From an uncultured Clostridia bacterium (GTDB lineage Bacteria > Bacillota > Clostridia > Christensenellales > Borkfalkiaceae): a stretch of 11,878 nt of DNA. Below, piece by piece: positions 5,051-11,878 of the stretch. The notes under the pieces were generated by a model. The model was not told where the DNA came from. It worked only from the letters and a program-made list of their open reading frames with translations, and did no database searches. A program made the position numbers and the translations under genes. How positions within the stretch are numbered: the first letter of the stretch is position 1; each line of letters starts with the position of its first letter. The stretch is taken from positions 1 to 11,878 of the forward strand of contig CALDMH010000071.1 in the NCBI GenBank assembly GCA_937915565.1. Reading direction: 5' to 3'.

Positions 5051-7153
5051 TTAATACATAACGCTCGTTAAAATTTCGGTGTAAGTGGGGAACGACCAGT
5101 AAGCCTTGTCCACAATCGTTTCAAGCTCGTCCGCAATTTTGCGGAGGTCGTCCATATCGGGAATCATAACGTCCCTGTGATATTGCGCGAGAAGCAAAGC
5201 TTCCTTTATTTTTGCGGAAGCCGTAATTGCCTTTTCAAGCTTTTCAATTGCTTTCAAAAGTTTGTCATTAAGCTTCATAAGGCGGGCTATAAGTCGATTA
5301 TCCGCAGTTTTTTCAATATCAATTCCGATTGCGGCTTTGGCGGAAAGTCCGTTTGCGAGCTCGTCGGAATAACCTATCGAAGCGGGGAGAATTTCTCTTC
5401 TTGCCATTCTCGCCATCGTCTTTGCTTCCACGTCGATTATCTTGATATAAGTGTCGAGCTGGATTTCGTATCTCGATTTAACTTCCGTTTCCGTGAGAAC
5501 TCCGTGGCGAACGAAGAGGTCGATATTCTTCTTTTCAAGGTAATAGGGAAGCGCGTCAACCGTCGTTTTAAGGTTGAGAAGTCCGCGTTTTTCGGCTTCT
5601 TTAACCCATTCGTCGGAGTAGTTGTTGCCGTTGAAAACTATGCGTTTGTGTGCGGCGTAACTTTTTCTGATTATATCGATAATCGCGGCGTTTTTATCGG
5701 AAGAATTTTCGATTTCGTCGGCGAAATCTTTAAGCGCGTCTGCAACGGCGGTGTTAATAACCACGTTTGCCGCCGAAACGGACATATCCGAGCCGACCAT
5801 ACGGAACTCGAATTTGTTTCCGGTGAAGGCGAAAGGCGACGTTCTGTTTCTGTCGGTTTTATCCTTGTCGAATTTCGGGATAAGGCCGCTCGTGATTTTA
5901 AGAACTTCGGCTTTGATTTCGCTGTATTTCGCGCCGCGTTCCAAAGAGGAGAGAATTCCTTCCAGTTCTTCGCCGATAAACATCGAAACGATTGCCGGCG
6001 GAGCTTCGTTTGCGCCGAGTCTGTGGTCGTTTCCGGCGGAAGCGACGGAAATGCGGAGCAAATCCTGATATTTATCCGCGGCAGTTATAACCGCCGCGAG
6101 GAAGAGCAAAAATCTCGTGTTGTTTTCGGGGTGGTCGGTCGGGTCGAGCAGGTTTTCGCCGCGGTCGGTCGCCATAGACCAGTTGTTATGCTTGCCGCTT
6201 CCGTTAATTCCGTCAAACGGTTTTTCGTGAAGAAGGCAAACCATTCCGTGACGGTTCGCAACCGACTTCATAACCGACATTACGATTTGGTTGTGGTCCA
6301 CGGCGTCGTTCGAGGGCGCGTAAACGCAAGCGAGTTCGTGCTGGGCGGGCGCAACCTCGTTATGCTTCGTTTTTGCATAAACGCCAAGCTTCCAAAGCTC
6401 TTCGTCGAGGTCCGTCATATAATCCCAGACTCTTTGCTTGATTTTTCCGAAATAATGGTCTTCGAGTTCCTGTCCTTTGGGCGGATGCGCGCCGAAAAGC
6501 GTTCTTCCGCAGGTTGCAAGGTCGAGCCTGTTTTCGTAAACGTCTTTATCCACGAGGAAATATTCCTGTTCCGCGCCGACGGTGGGAATTATCTTTTTCG
6601 TTTCCTCGTCGCCGAATATTCTCATTATGCGAAGCACCTGCTTGTTGAGGGCCTCGATGCTTTTTAAAAGCGGAGTTTTTTTATCGAGCGATTCGCCGCC
6701 GTAAGAGCAAAATACGGTGGGAATATAAAGCGAGCCGTCTCTTACGAAGGCTTTTGAAGAAGGGTCCCACGCGGTGTAACCTCTCGCTTCAAAGGTGGAG
6801 CGGAGTCCGCCGCTGGGGAAACTCGAAGCGTCGGGTTCGCCTTTTACGAGCATTTTGCCCGAAAATTTGGTTATAACGCCGCCTTTTCCGTCGGGTTCGA
6901 TAAAAGATTCGTGTTTTTCGGCGGTTACGCCCGTCATCGGTTGAAACCAATGCGTGTAATGCGTTGCGCCCTTTTCCATCGCCCAAGCCATCATAGCCTT
7001 AGCGATTTCGTCGGCGGCAGCGCGCTTTAAAGGAACGTTTTCGTCTACGGTTTTTCTATAACTTTCGTATGCTTCCTTTGAAACTCTCTTTTCCATTTCG
7101 GCGTCCGTAAACACGTTTTCGGCAAAGATTTTTTCAAGCGTAGTGTTTTTCAT
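5051..7153 (-). CDS. glnN: Glutamine synthetase type III (GSIII)
   Basis: This ~700-residue cytoplasmic enzyme makes glutamine from glutamate, ammonia and ATP. Its length fits the large GSIII class rather than the ~450-residue GSI. Conserved blocks, numbered from the chosen start, are GAEQEYFLVD (193-202), KHNEVAPAQHE (263-273), the INGSGKHNNWSM region (to 327), GNDHRLGANEAPP (374-386), and DRNRTSPFAFTGNKFEFRM (434-452), which carry the metal-, glutamate- and ATP-binding residues of the fold. I chose the ATG at 7153 because GGAGG lies 6 nt upstream and the protein then begins MKNTTLEKIF. An in-frame ATG at 7177 overlaps the pyrG stop as ATGA but lacks a comparable site. The gene follows pyrG by 20 nt and ends 20 nt before a shared terminator. 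GSIII enzymes are typically dodecamers. The symbol glnN follows common usage for this class. Confidence 0.95.
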   Translation of the reverse strand: MKNTTLEKIFAENVFTDAEMEKRVSKEAYESYRKTVDENVPLKRAAADEIAKAMMAWAMEKGATHYTHWFQPMTGVTAEKHESFIEPDGKGGVITKFSGKMLVKGEPDASSFPSGGLRSTFEARGYTAWDPSSKAFVRDGSLYIPTVFCSYGGESLDKKTPLLKSIEALNKQVLRIMRIFGDEETKKIIPTVGAEQEYFLVDKDVYENRLDLATCGRTLFGAHPPKGQELEDHYFGKIKQRVWDYMTDLDEELWKLGVYAKTKHNEVAPAQHELACVYAPSNDAVDHNQIVMSVMKSVANRHGMVCLLHEKPFDGINGSGKHNNWSMATDRGENLLDPTDHPENNTRFLLFLAAVITAADKYQDLLRISVASAGNDHRLGANEAPPAIVSMFIGEELEGILSSLERGAKYSEIKAEVLKITSGLIPKFDKDKTDRNRTSPFAFTGNKFEFRMVGSDMSVSAANVVINTAVADALKDFADEIENSSDKNAAIIDIIRKSYAAHKRIVFNGNNYSDEWVKEAEKRGLLNLKTTVDALPYYLEKKNIDLFVRHGVLTETEVKSRYEIQLDTYIKIIDVEAKTMARMARREILPASIGYSDELANGLSAKAAIGIDIEKTADNRLIARLMKLNDKLLKAIEKLEKAITASAKIKEALLLAQYHRDVMIPDMDDLRKIADELETIVDKAYWSFPTYTEILTSVMY

Positions 7154-7173
7154 AAGTAACCTCCGTAAAAATT

Positions 7174-8775
7174 TCATTTGTTACGAGTTTTAAGGCAACT
7201 CGCGATAAATCCGCGGAAAAGCGGATGGGCTTTGTTCGGTCTTGATTTAAATTCGGGGTGGAATTGCGCTCCGACGAAGAATCTGTCGCCCTCGATTTCG
7301 ACGGTTTCGACGATTCGTCCGTCCGGCGAAATTCCCGAAAGAACGAGGCCGTTGTCTTCGAGGATTTTTCTGTAATCGTTGTTGAATTCGTATCTGTGGC
7401 GGTGACGTTCGGAAATTTCGCCGACGCCGTAACATTCGCGCATCCAGGTTCCGTCCTTGATGACGCAAGGATACGCGCCGAGCCTCATCGTTCCGCCCTT
7501 GGGGATATTGCCTTGCTGGTCGGGCATAAGGTCGATAACCTTGTATCTCGCGTTTTCGTCGAATTCGCCCGACGTTGCGCCTTGAAGATTGCAAACGTGC
7601 CTTGCGTATTCCATAACCATTATTTGCATACCGAGACATATGCCGAAATAAGGCAAATCGTGTTCTCTCGCGTATTTGCAGGTTTCAATCATACCCTCGA
7701 TGCCTCTCGAACCGAAGCCTCCGGGGACGATTATTCCGTTCACGCCTTCAAAAACGCTCGCAACGGTTTCGGGAGTAATTTCCTCGCTGTCAACCCACTT
7801 AATATCCACGAAGCAACCGTTTTCGTAGCCGGCGGAGTAAAGCGCCTCTACGACGGAAAGGTAAGAATCGTGAAGTTTAACGTATTTTCCCACCAAAGCG
7901 ACCGTAACGTGCTTTTTCCTGCCGTTGATGCGCTTTATAAGCTCTTTCCACGGTTTAAGGTCGAGTTTGCTTCTTAATTTAAGTTCTCTGCAAACGACCT
8001 TGTCAAGTCCGTTTTTGTGGAGCATAACGGGGGTTTGATATAAGCAGTTAAGCGTTACGTCCGAAATTACGCAATCGGGCTTAACGTTGCAGAAAAGAGC
8101 GATTTTCTTTCTCAAATCGTCGCCGATGTCGGAATCGGAACGGGTTACGATAACGTCCGGATGAATGCCGAGCGATTGAAGTTCCTTAACGCTGTGTTGA
8201 GTGGGTTTGGATTTATATTCGTCCGAGCCGGAAACGTAAGGAACGAGGCAAACGTGAATAAACAAACAGTTTTCTCTGCCCACGTCCGAAGCGTATTGTC
8301 TTATGGCTTCGAGGAAGTGCGCGCTTTCGATGTCGCCTATCGTGCCGCCGATTTCCGTGATAACGACGTCGGCTTTGGTAACTTCGGCGTTTTTCCTTAT
8401 GAATTTTTTGGTTTCGTTGGTGACGTGCGGAATTATCTGAACGGTTTGCCCGAGGTATTCTCCGCGTCTTTCCTTTTCGAGAACCTTTGAAAACACCTTG
8501 CCGGAAGTGAGGTTGGAGTATTTATTCAGGTCCTCGTCGATAAATCTCTCGTAATGTCCGAGGTCGAGGTCGGTTTCCGCGCCGTCCTCCGTAACGTAAA
8601 CCTCGCCGTGTTGAATGGGGTTCATAGTCCCGGGGTCTACGTTCATATAAGGGTCAAATTTTTGCGCGGCGACCTTATAGCCGCGAAGTTTCAACAGTCT
8701 GCCCAGCGACGCTGCGACAATGCCTTTTCCGAGCCCCGAAACGACTCCGCCTGTAACGAATACGTATTTGGTCAT
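7174..8775 (-). CDS. pyrG: CTP synthase (glutamine-hydrolysing)
   Basis: This 533-residue protein converts UTP, ATP and glutamine to CTP, the last step of de novo pyrimidine nucleotide synthesis. The N-terminal synthetase domain (about 1-268) has the nucleotide loop GGVVSGLGKG (9-18), the GHYERFID stretch (73-80) and the acidic EIGGTIGDIE block (141-150). The C-terminal class I glutamine amidotransferase domain (about 290-530) has the nucleophile Cys380 in GICLGMQ and the partners His506 and Glu508 in QFHPEF. Length is standard. ATG is preceded by GGAG 7 nt upstream. It is the first gene of a unit with the glutamine synthetase, and its ~185-nt leader contains a promoter at 8967-8995 and a terminator hairpin at 8892-8937, which suggests attenuation control. 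Confidence 0.97.
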   Translation of the reverse strand: MTKYVFVTGGVVSGLGKGIVAASLGRLLKLRGYKVAAQKFDPYMNVDPGTMNPIQHGEVYVTEDGAETDLDLGHYERFIDEDLNKYSNLTSGKVFSKVLEKERRGEYLGQTVQIIPHVTNETKKFIRKNAEVTKADVVITEIGGTIGDIESAHFLEAIRQYASDVGRENCLFIHVCLVPYVSGSDEYKSKPTQHSVKELQSLGIHPDVIVTRSDSDIGDDLRKKIALFCNVKPDCVISDVTLNCLYQTPVMLHKNGLDKVVCRELKLRSKLDLKPWKELIKRINGRKKHVTVALVGKYVKLHDSYLSVVEALYSAGYENGCFVDIKWVDSEEITPETVASVFEGVNGIIVPGGFGSRGIEGMIETCKYAREHDLPYFGICLGMQIMVMEYARHVCNLQGATSGEFDENARYKVIDLMPDQQGNIPKGGTMRLGAYPCVIKDGTWMRECYGVGEISERHRHRYEFNNDYRKILEDNGLVLSGISPDGRIVETVEIEGDRFFVGAQFHPEFKSRPNKAHPLFRGFIASCLKTRNK

Positions 8776-8891
8776 AATCTTTCTCCGTTCCCTCGCCTTA
8801 AATTTGCCCTTTGCGATTTAGGAATTTTTTGTCGCTTTTTATCAAAAAAACGGGTATAAATATGCTTTGCGGGGTACTAAAAAATGAAAAA

Positions 8892-8937
8892 GGGCGTTTT
8901 TTTTTAGAAACCGTAAAAAGTTCCTAAAAAAACGCCC
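8892..8937 (-). terminator. Terminator inside the pyrG leader (candidate attenuator)
   Basis: Arms at 8920-8937 and 8892-8911 pair as GGGCG/CGCCC, a long U-A run, and AGGAAC/GTTTCT with one G·U that exists only on the minus strand. The minus-strand transcript continues CGCCC-TTTTTCATTTTTT, an acceptable U-tract. The hairpin lies after the promoter at 8967-8995 and ~115 nt before the pyrG ATG, so it should attenuate pyrG. It would also stop transcripts arriving from the helicase gene. Another gapless stretch, 8776-8890, holds only leader sequence with A/T-rich runs and no gene. Confidence 0.75.
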
Positions 8938-8966
8938 CGAAAAGACATATTCAAAAAACGTGTTTT

Positions 8967-8995
8967 AGCATACTACGATTCTTTTCGTTTGTCAA
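8967..8995 (-). promoter_or_regulatory. Promoter of pyrG-glnN
   Basis: On the minus strand TTGACA (8990-8995) and TATGCT (8967-8972) are separated by 17 bp. Predicted transcription start is about 8960, within AAAACACG, and not at a GGG tract. The 348-nt gap between the helicase stop (9124) and pyrG holds this promoter, the leader terminator, and, beyond the promoter, A/T-rich DNA with only a weak 6-bp hairpin just after the helicase stop. Confidence 0.8.
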
Positions 8996-9123
8996 GCGTT
9001 GGAAGCCGATTTTTTTGCATTTTTTAGAAAAATTTAAAGCGTTTATCCGCGCCGCGGTTTCGGCAAATAAACCTTATTATATTACCGTTAAACGAAAAGC
9101 GATTAAAACGAAACGAGCGCTTT

Positions 9124-11706
9124 TTATTGTCTGACGAATTTTTTCGGGAGGTAAGATAAATAGGGGGAGGGGGCTCTGCGATAACTTACGTCGTAAAAGG
9201 TTTTATAACAGGGGTAGGTTATCGTAAGTTCTTCCTTGGCTCTCGTCAGCGCAACGTAAAAAACTCTTTTTTCCTCCTCTTCGTTTCCGCTTGCAACCGC
9301 GCCGAAGGAGGGGAATTCGTTTTCTCCCGCGCCGGCGATAATCACCTTTTTAAACTCGCACCCCTTCGATTGGTGAATGGTTACGAGAGGCACTTTGTTG
9401 AACTTTTTAACGAGCACGTCCATCTGGCTTCCGGAAAGCGATACGTCCTGCAAAAACGCCTTTAACGAACTTATAGGCTCACTTTTGCCTGCGTAACCTT
9501 TAAGCGCGCGGTAAAAATCGTTGGTGGATTCTTTGTCCGTGAGGTCGTTTTTTTCTTTATTTACGCCGAGAATAGAACCGAGCGTTTTCACGAGCGAAAG
9601 CAGGTCGCCTTTCAAAAGCATTTCCTTTAAATTTTTCAAAAGTTCGTAAAAATCTTTGAACACAACCGAAAATCTATTCGTCACTTTTTCTCTCGAAGAA
9701 CTCGTCGGGGCGATAAATTTATCGATGAAAACCCGCAATACGCTTTCCGTTGCCGTAACGTCCGAAAATGCGTCGTGAGCGCGCTCGTTCACGATTCCGA
9801 AGGCTTCGCAAAGCGTAGAAAGTTTGTAATCGCCCGTTTGAGGCTTTAAAAGAGAAGCGATTTTAAGCGTGTCGAAACGGTATTTGAACTCGTTTTGAAC
9901 GGAGTTTTCGCCAAGTTCTCTTTCAAGAATAACGTCGTCGAACGACGAACTGTTGTGCCCCACGAGAACGCAACCTTTTGCAAATTCGCAAAAATCCCGA
10001 AGAACTTCGCCCGCAGGCGCGCCGCCGTGCTTTAAAACGTAATTTTCGTCGTAGCCGTGAACGGACAACGCCGATTGTTTTATGGGAATCGTAGGAATAA
10101 CGAAGCGATTGAAAGTTTCCGTAACGCCGTTTTTCCCCGTTTTAACGGCAGAAATCTGTATGGCTTGGTCGTCGTCGAGGTCGAGCCCCGTGGTTTCGAG
10201 GTCGTAAACGACGACTTTGCCGCGGGAAAACGCTTTAAGAAGCGGGGAGTAATAATCCCCGAAAAGATAAACCGAATCGGACAAAAACTGACCGACCGAA
10301 AGGCCGAGCGAAGAGTAGTCGTTTATGGCGGCAATCATTTCGCCCGTCACGCCGTCAACGCATTTTCCGGCAACCCGCAAAAACGAAGCTTCGTCGTCGG
10401 GGTTGATTAAAAGGCGCAAAAAAGCGAGGTAATCCTTTATGAGCGGTTTTTTATAGAACTGAAAATGAGTGTCCGCGGTGAAAAAATCTATTTTGTCCGA
10501 AGCGGGAAGCTCGGCGTTGATTTTTTGAAGTTCGCGGTATAAATCGGCTATATACCTGTTCGAGCGTGCCATAACGCAAACATCCTTACGCTCTCCGTCA
10601 AAGGCTTTTATCTCGTCGAAAACAGCTTTCGCTTCGCCTTCCGCGCCGTTGCACGGGATGATTTTAATCATATCTTTTTCGCTGAAATTCTGAGGCTCGG
10701 ATACGTCGATTCCCGCGTTAAAGGCGGCGTTGAGATAATAAGACGAAACGTATGAAAGAACTTCGGACGAGCGTCTGTTTTTATCGAGATTAACGACGAG
10801 CGGAGCGTATTCCTTCTTGAAGTCTTCAATTATTTCAAACGGTTTCGAGCCGCGCCAGCCGTAAATAGTTTGAAACTGGTCGCCGCAAAGCATAACGTTC
10901 GCACCCGAAAAAAACGCCTTCATAATCTCGTATTCAAAAAAGCTCGTATCTTGCATTTCATCTACGATAATCAACTTATAGGCGGGCTTTTGATACTTGA
11001 TGTCCGAAATTATTTCCTTGGCGGAGAAGATTAAATCGTCAAAATCGCACAAGGCGGAGGCGTTTAAATTAAAGCGATATTTCTCCATAAATTCCGAGCC
11101 TTTGCGTTTTAAAAGCGATATGAGATTTTCGTCCTCGTATTTCACGGATTTGATTTTAACCGTGAAGCACGATTTGAATTCCTCGCTCGAAGAAAAAAGA
11201 GAATCGATAGCCGCGCCGTAGCCGCCTGCGGAAAAATAGTTATATCCCATTTCGGCGCGGCGATGCTTAATCATAGAAACGGCTTTAACGAGATTTTTCG
11301 TCTGAACCGGCACGACTCCGTCCGCGGTTTTGTATTCTCCCGACGAGATATATTCGTTTAAAATGGATTTTATCATTTCGCCGTCGTCTATTTCGTCGGC
11401 GATTTGCTTATCCGAAAATTTGCCCGTTTTCCGTCCGTATTCGCGCATAAGCCTGTAACAAAACCCGTGAATGGTGAAAACCTCGGGGCGGTAATCGCCG
11501 CAGTAGGCGAGTATATCGTTTCTCATTTCCTCGGCGGCTTTAACCGTGAAGGTGAGGCAAAGGATTTTATCGGCCTCTATTCCGAGTTGTTCGGCTTTCA
11601 CGATTTTTTGTGCGACGGTGTAGGTTTTGCCCGTTCCAGCCCTTGCAAGCAAGAGTACGTTTCTGTTAAATTCGTTTACGGCTTTCGCCTGCATTTCGGA
11701 TAACAT
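9124..11706 (-). CDS. UvrD/PcrA-like SF1 DNA helicase with inserted DEDDh 3'-5' exonuclease domain
   Basis: This 860-residue protein combines two activities expected in DNA repair or recombination: ATP-driven strand unwinding and 3'-5' exonucleolysis. Helicase motifs in order are the Q motif (Gln6), Walker A ARAGTGKTYT (21-30), Ia LTFTVKAAEEMR (51-62), II VDEMQD (248-253), III LCGDQFQTIYGWRGS (273-287), IV LDKNRRS (307-313), V VTIHQSKGCEF (775-785) and VI EEEKRVFYVALTRAK (810-824). A complete DnaQ-like exonuclease lies at about 495-665, between motifs IV and V: Exo I VVYDLETTGL (Asp502, Glu504), Exo II GHNSSSFDD (Asp590) and Exo III HDAFSDV (His644, Asp649). All residues of both active sites are present. 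The ATG has no Shine-Dalgarno sequence. An in-frame TAA 9-11 nt upstream of the ATG, with no start codon between, excludes an earlier start. It is monocistronic here. It is not AddA/RecB, which carry a PD-(D/E)XK nuclease. Confidence 0.9.
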   Translation of the reverse strand: MLSEMQAKAVNEFNRNVLLLARAGTGKTYTVAQKIVKAEQLGIEADKILCLTFTVKAAEEMRNDILAYCGDYRPEVFTIHGFCYRLMREYGRKTGKFSDKQIADEIDDGEMIKSILNEYISSGEYKTADGVVPVQTKNLVKAVSMIKHRRAEMGYNYFSAGGYGAAIDSLFSSSEEFKSCFTVKIKSVKYEDENLISLLKRKGSEFMEKYRFNLNASALCDFDDLIFSAKEIISDIKYQKPAYKLIIVDEMQDTSFFEYEIMKAFFSGANVMLCGDQFQTIYGWRGSKPFEIIEDFKKEYAPLVVNLDKNRRSSEVLSYVSSYYLNAAFNAGIDVSEPQNFSEKDMIKIIPCNGAEGEAKAVFDEIKAFDGERKDVCVMARSNRYIADLYRELQKINAELPASDKIDFFTADTHFQFYKKPLIKDYLAFLRLLINPDDEASFLRVAGKCVDGVTGEMIAAINDYSSLGLSVGQFLSDSVYLFGDYYSPLLKAFSRGKVVVYDLETTGLDLDDDQAIQISAVKTGKNGVTETFNRFVIPTIPIKQSALSVHGYDENYVLKHGGAPAGEVLRDFCEFAKGCVLVGHNSSSFDDVILERELGENSVQNEFKYRFDTLKIASLLKPQTGDYKLSTLCEAFGIVNERAHDAFSDVTATESVLRVFIDKFIAPTSSSREKVTNRFSVVFKDFYELLKNLKEMLLKGDLLSLVKTLGSILGVNKEKNDLTDKESTNDFYRALKGYAGKSEPISSLKAFLQDVSLSGSQMDVLVKKFNKVPLVTIHQSKGCEFKKVIIAGAGENEFPSFGAVASGNEEEEKRVFYVALTRAKEELTITYPCYKTFYDVSYRRAPSPYLSYLPKKFVRQ

Positions 11707-11712
11707 AGTTTT

Positions 11713-11741
11713 ATTTTACCATTTTATGCAAAAAACTGCAA
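11713..11741 (-). promoter_or_regulatory. Candidate promoter of the helicase gene (leaderless start)
   Basis: On the minus strand TTGCAG (11736-11741), a 17-bp spacer and TAAAAT (11713-11718) precede the ATG. Only six bases (AAAACT) separate the -10 box from the ATG, so the predicted +1 is the A of the start codon at 11706. The -35 match is weak (3 of 6). The absence of any Shine-Dalgarno sequence agrees with a leaderless mRNA. Confidence 0.45.
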
Positions 11742-11773
11742 CAAAAGGCGGGTATTTTATTATAAAAACGCTT

Positions 11774-11822
11774 ATTCTACCGTCGGTAGAGCCGAAAAAT
11801 CGCAATTCTACGGCCGAAAAAT
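11774..11822. repeat. Small palindrome and direct repeats upstream of the helicase gene
   Basis: TCTACC-GTC-GGTAGA (11776-11790) is a perfect inverted repeat with a 3-nt centre, about 70-85 bp upstream of the predicted helicase start. ATTCTAC recurs at 11774-11780 and 11805-11811, and GCCGAAAAAT at 11791-11800 and 11813-11822. It could be a regulator site for the helicase gene or belong to a gene beyond the right edge. No gene is seen in 11707-11878. Confidence 0.35.
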
Positions 11823-11878
11823 GCATCGTATAGCCTTTTCGGGTAACAATAGACAACGTTTTTTCGCGTCAGGTGCTT

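Noticed and set aside
5177..6667. A 496-codon open frame on the plus strand, antisense to the glutamine synthetase gene
   Set aside because: It lies wholly inside the strongly conserved glutamine synthetase gene, has a composition typical of a codon-bias shadow (rich in Arg, Phe, Val), no ribosome-binding site and no recognisable domain.
7154..7177. Start of the glutamine synthetase at 7177 through the ATGA overlap with pyrG
   Set aside because: The ATG at 7153 has GGAGG 6 nt upstream and gives an N terminus without the extra MKFLRRLL. The upstream ATG lacks an equally good site.
8933..8940. Transcription start at the GGGG in the pyrG leader, with classical G-reiteration control
   Set aside because: The sequence in the -10 position would be TATGTC with no usable -35 at 17 bp. 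A far better promoter sits ~30 bp upstream and starts elsewhere.
1..11878. CRISPR arrays, insertion sequences, toxin-antitoxin or phage-defence genes
   Set aside because: No regularly spaced repeat arrays, transposase, integrase or characteristic small gene pairs were seen on either strand.

Overview
The window looks like part of a Bacillota (Clostridia-type) chromosome of moderate GC. Supporting signs are strong AGGAGG-type ribosome-binding sites, near-consensus sigma-A promoters with 17-bp spacers, many rho-independent terminators, a type III glutamine synthetase, a TM1266-type hydrogenase-associated regulator and a lipoprotein-anchored ABC importer. An uncultured gut clostridium is plausible, but the genus cannot be read from this sequence.

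Layout, left to right. (1) Positions 1-54 are the 3' two thirds of a tRNA-Lys(CUU), followed directly by a perfect 17-bp hairpin. (2) Positions 95-338 are non-coding and rich in inverted repeats, including a terminator for the leftward gene and a ~96-nt imperfect palindrome. (3) Positions 339-1739 (minus) encode a MATE efflux pump with its own TTTACA-17-TATACT promoter. (4) Positions 1740-2193 are a divergent intergenic region. On the plus strand it has a perfect-consensus promoter (TTGACA-17-TATAAT) and a ~214-nt leader holding a UUCG-capped intrinsic terminator. The 5' arm of that terminator can instead pair with a segment near the 5' end of the leader, closing a long rod-like hairpin. This is the architecture of a transcription attenuator or riboswitch, and I do not recognise its class. 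(5) Positions 2194-4921 (plus) are a tight operon: TM1266-family regulator, lipoprotein substrate-binding protein, SsuC-type permease and ATPase. (6) A 17-bp hairpin at 4991-5030 separates it from convergent genes. (7) Positions 5051-8775 (minus) are a two-gene unit, pyrG (CTP synthase, a glutamine consumer) followed by a type III glutamine synthetase (the glutamine producer). It has its own promoter and a terminator inside the leader. (8) Positions 9124-11706 (minus) encode a UvrD/PcrA-like superfamily 1 helicase with a complete DEDDh exonuclease domain inserted between helicase motifs IV and V. Its promoter is placed so that transcription may begin at the A of the ATG, giving a leaderless mRNA.

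The candidate for a new system is the attenuator in front of the TM1266/ABC-importer operon: a structured leader, a small hydrogenase-associated regulator and an orphan NMT1/SsuA-like importer in one transcription unit. The ligand of the leader and the substrate of the importer are unknown and may be the same or related molecules. The helicase-exonuclease fusion and the unusual pyrG leader are the next most notable points.
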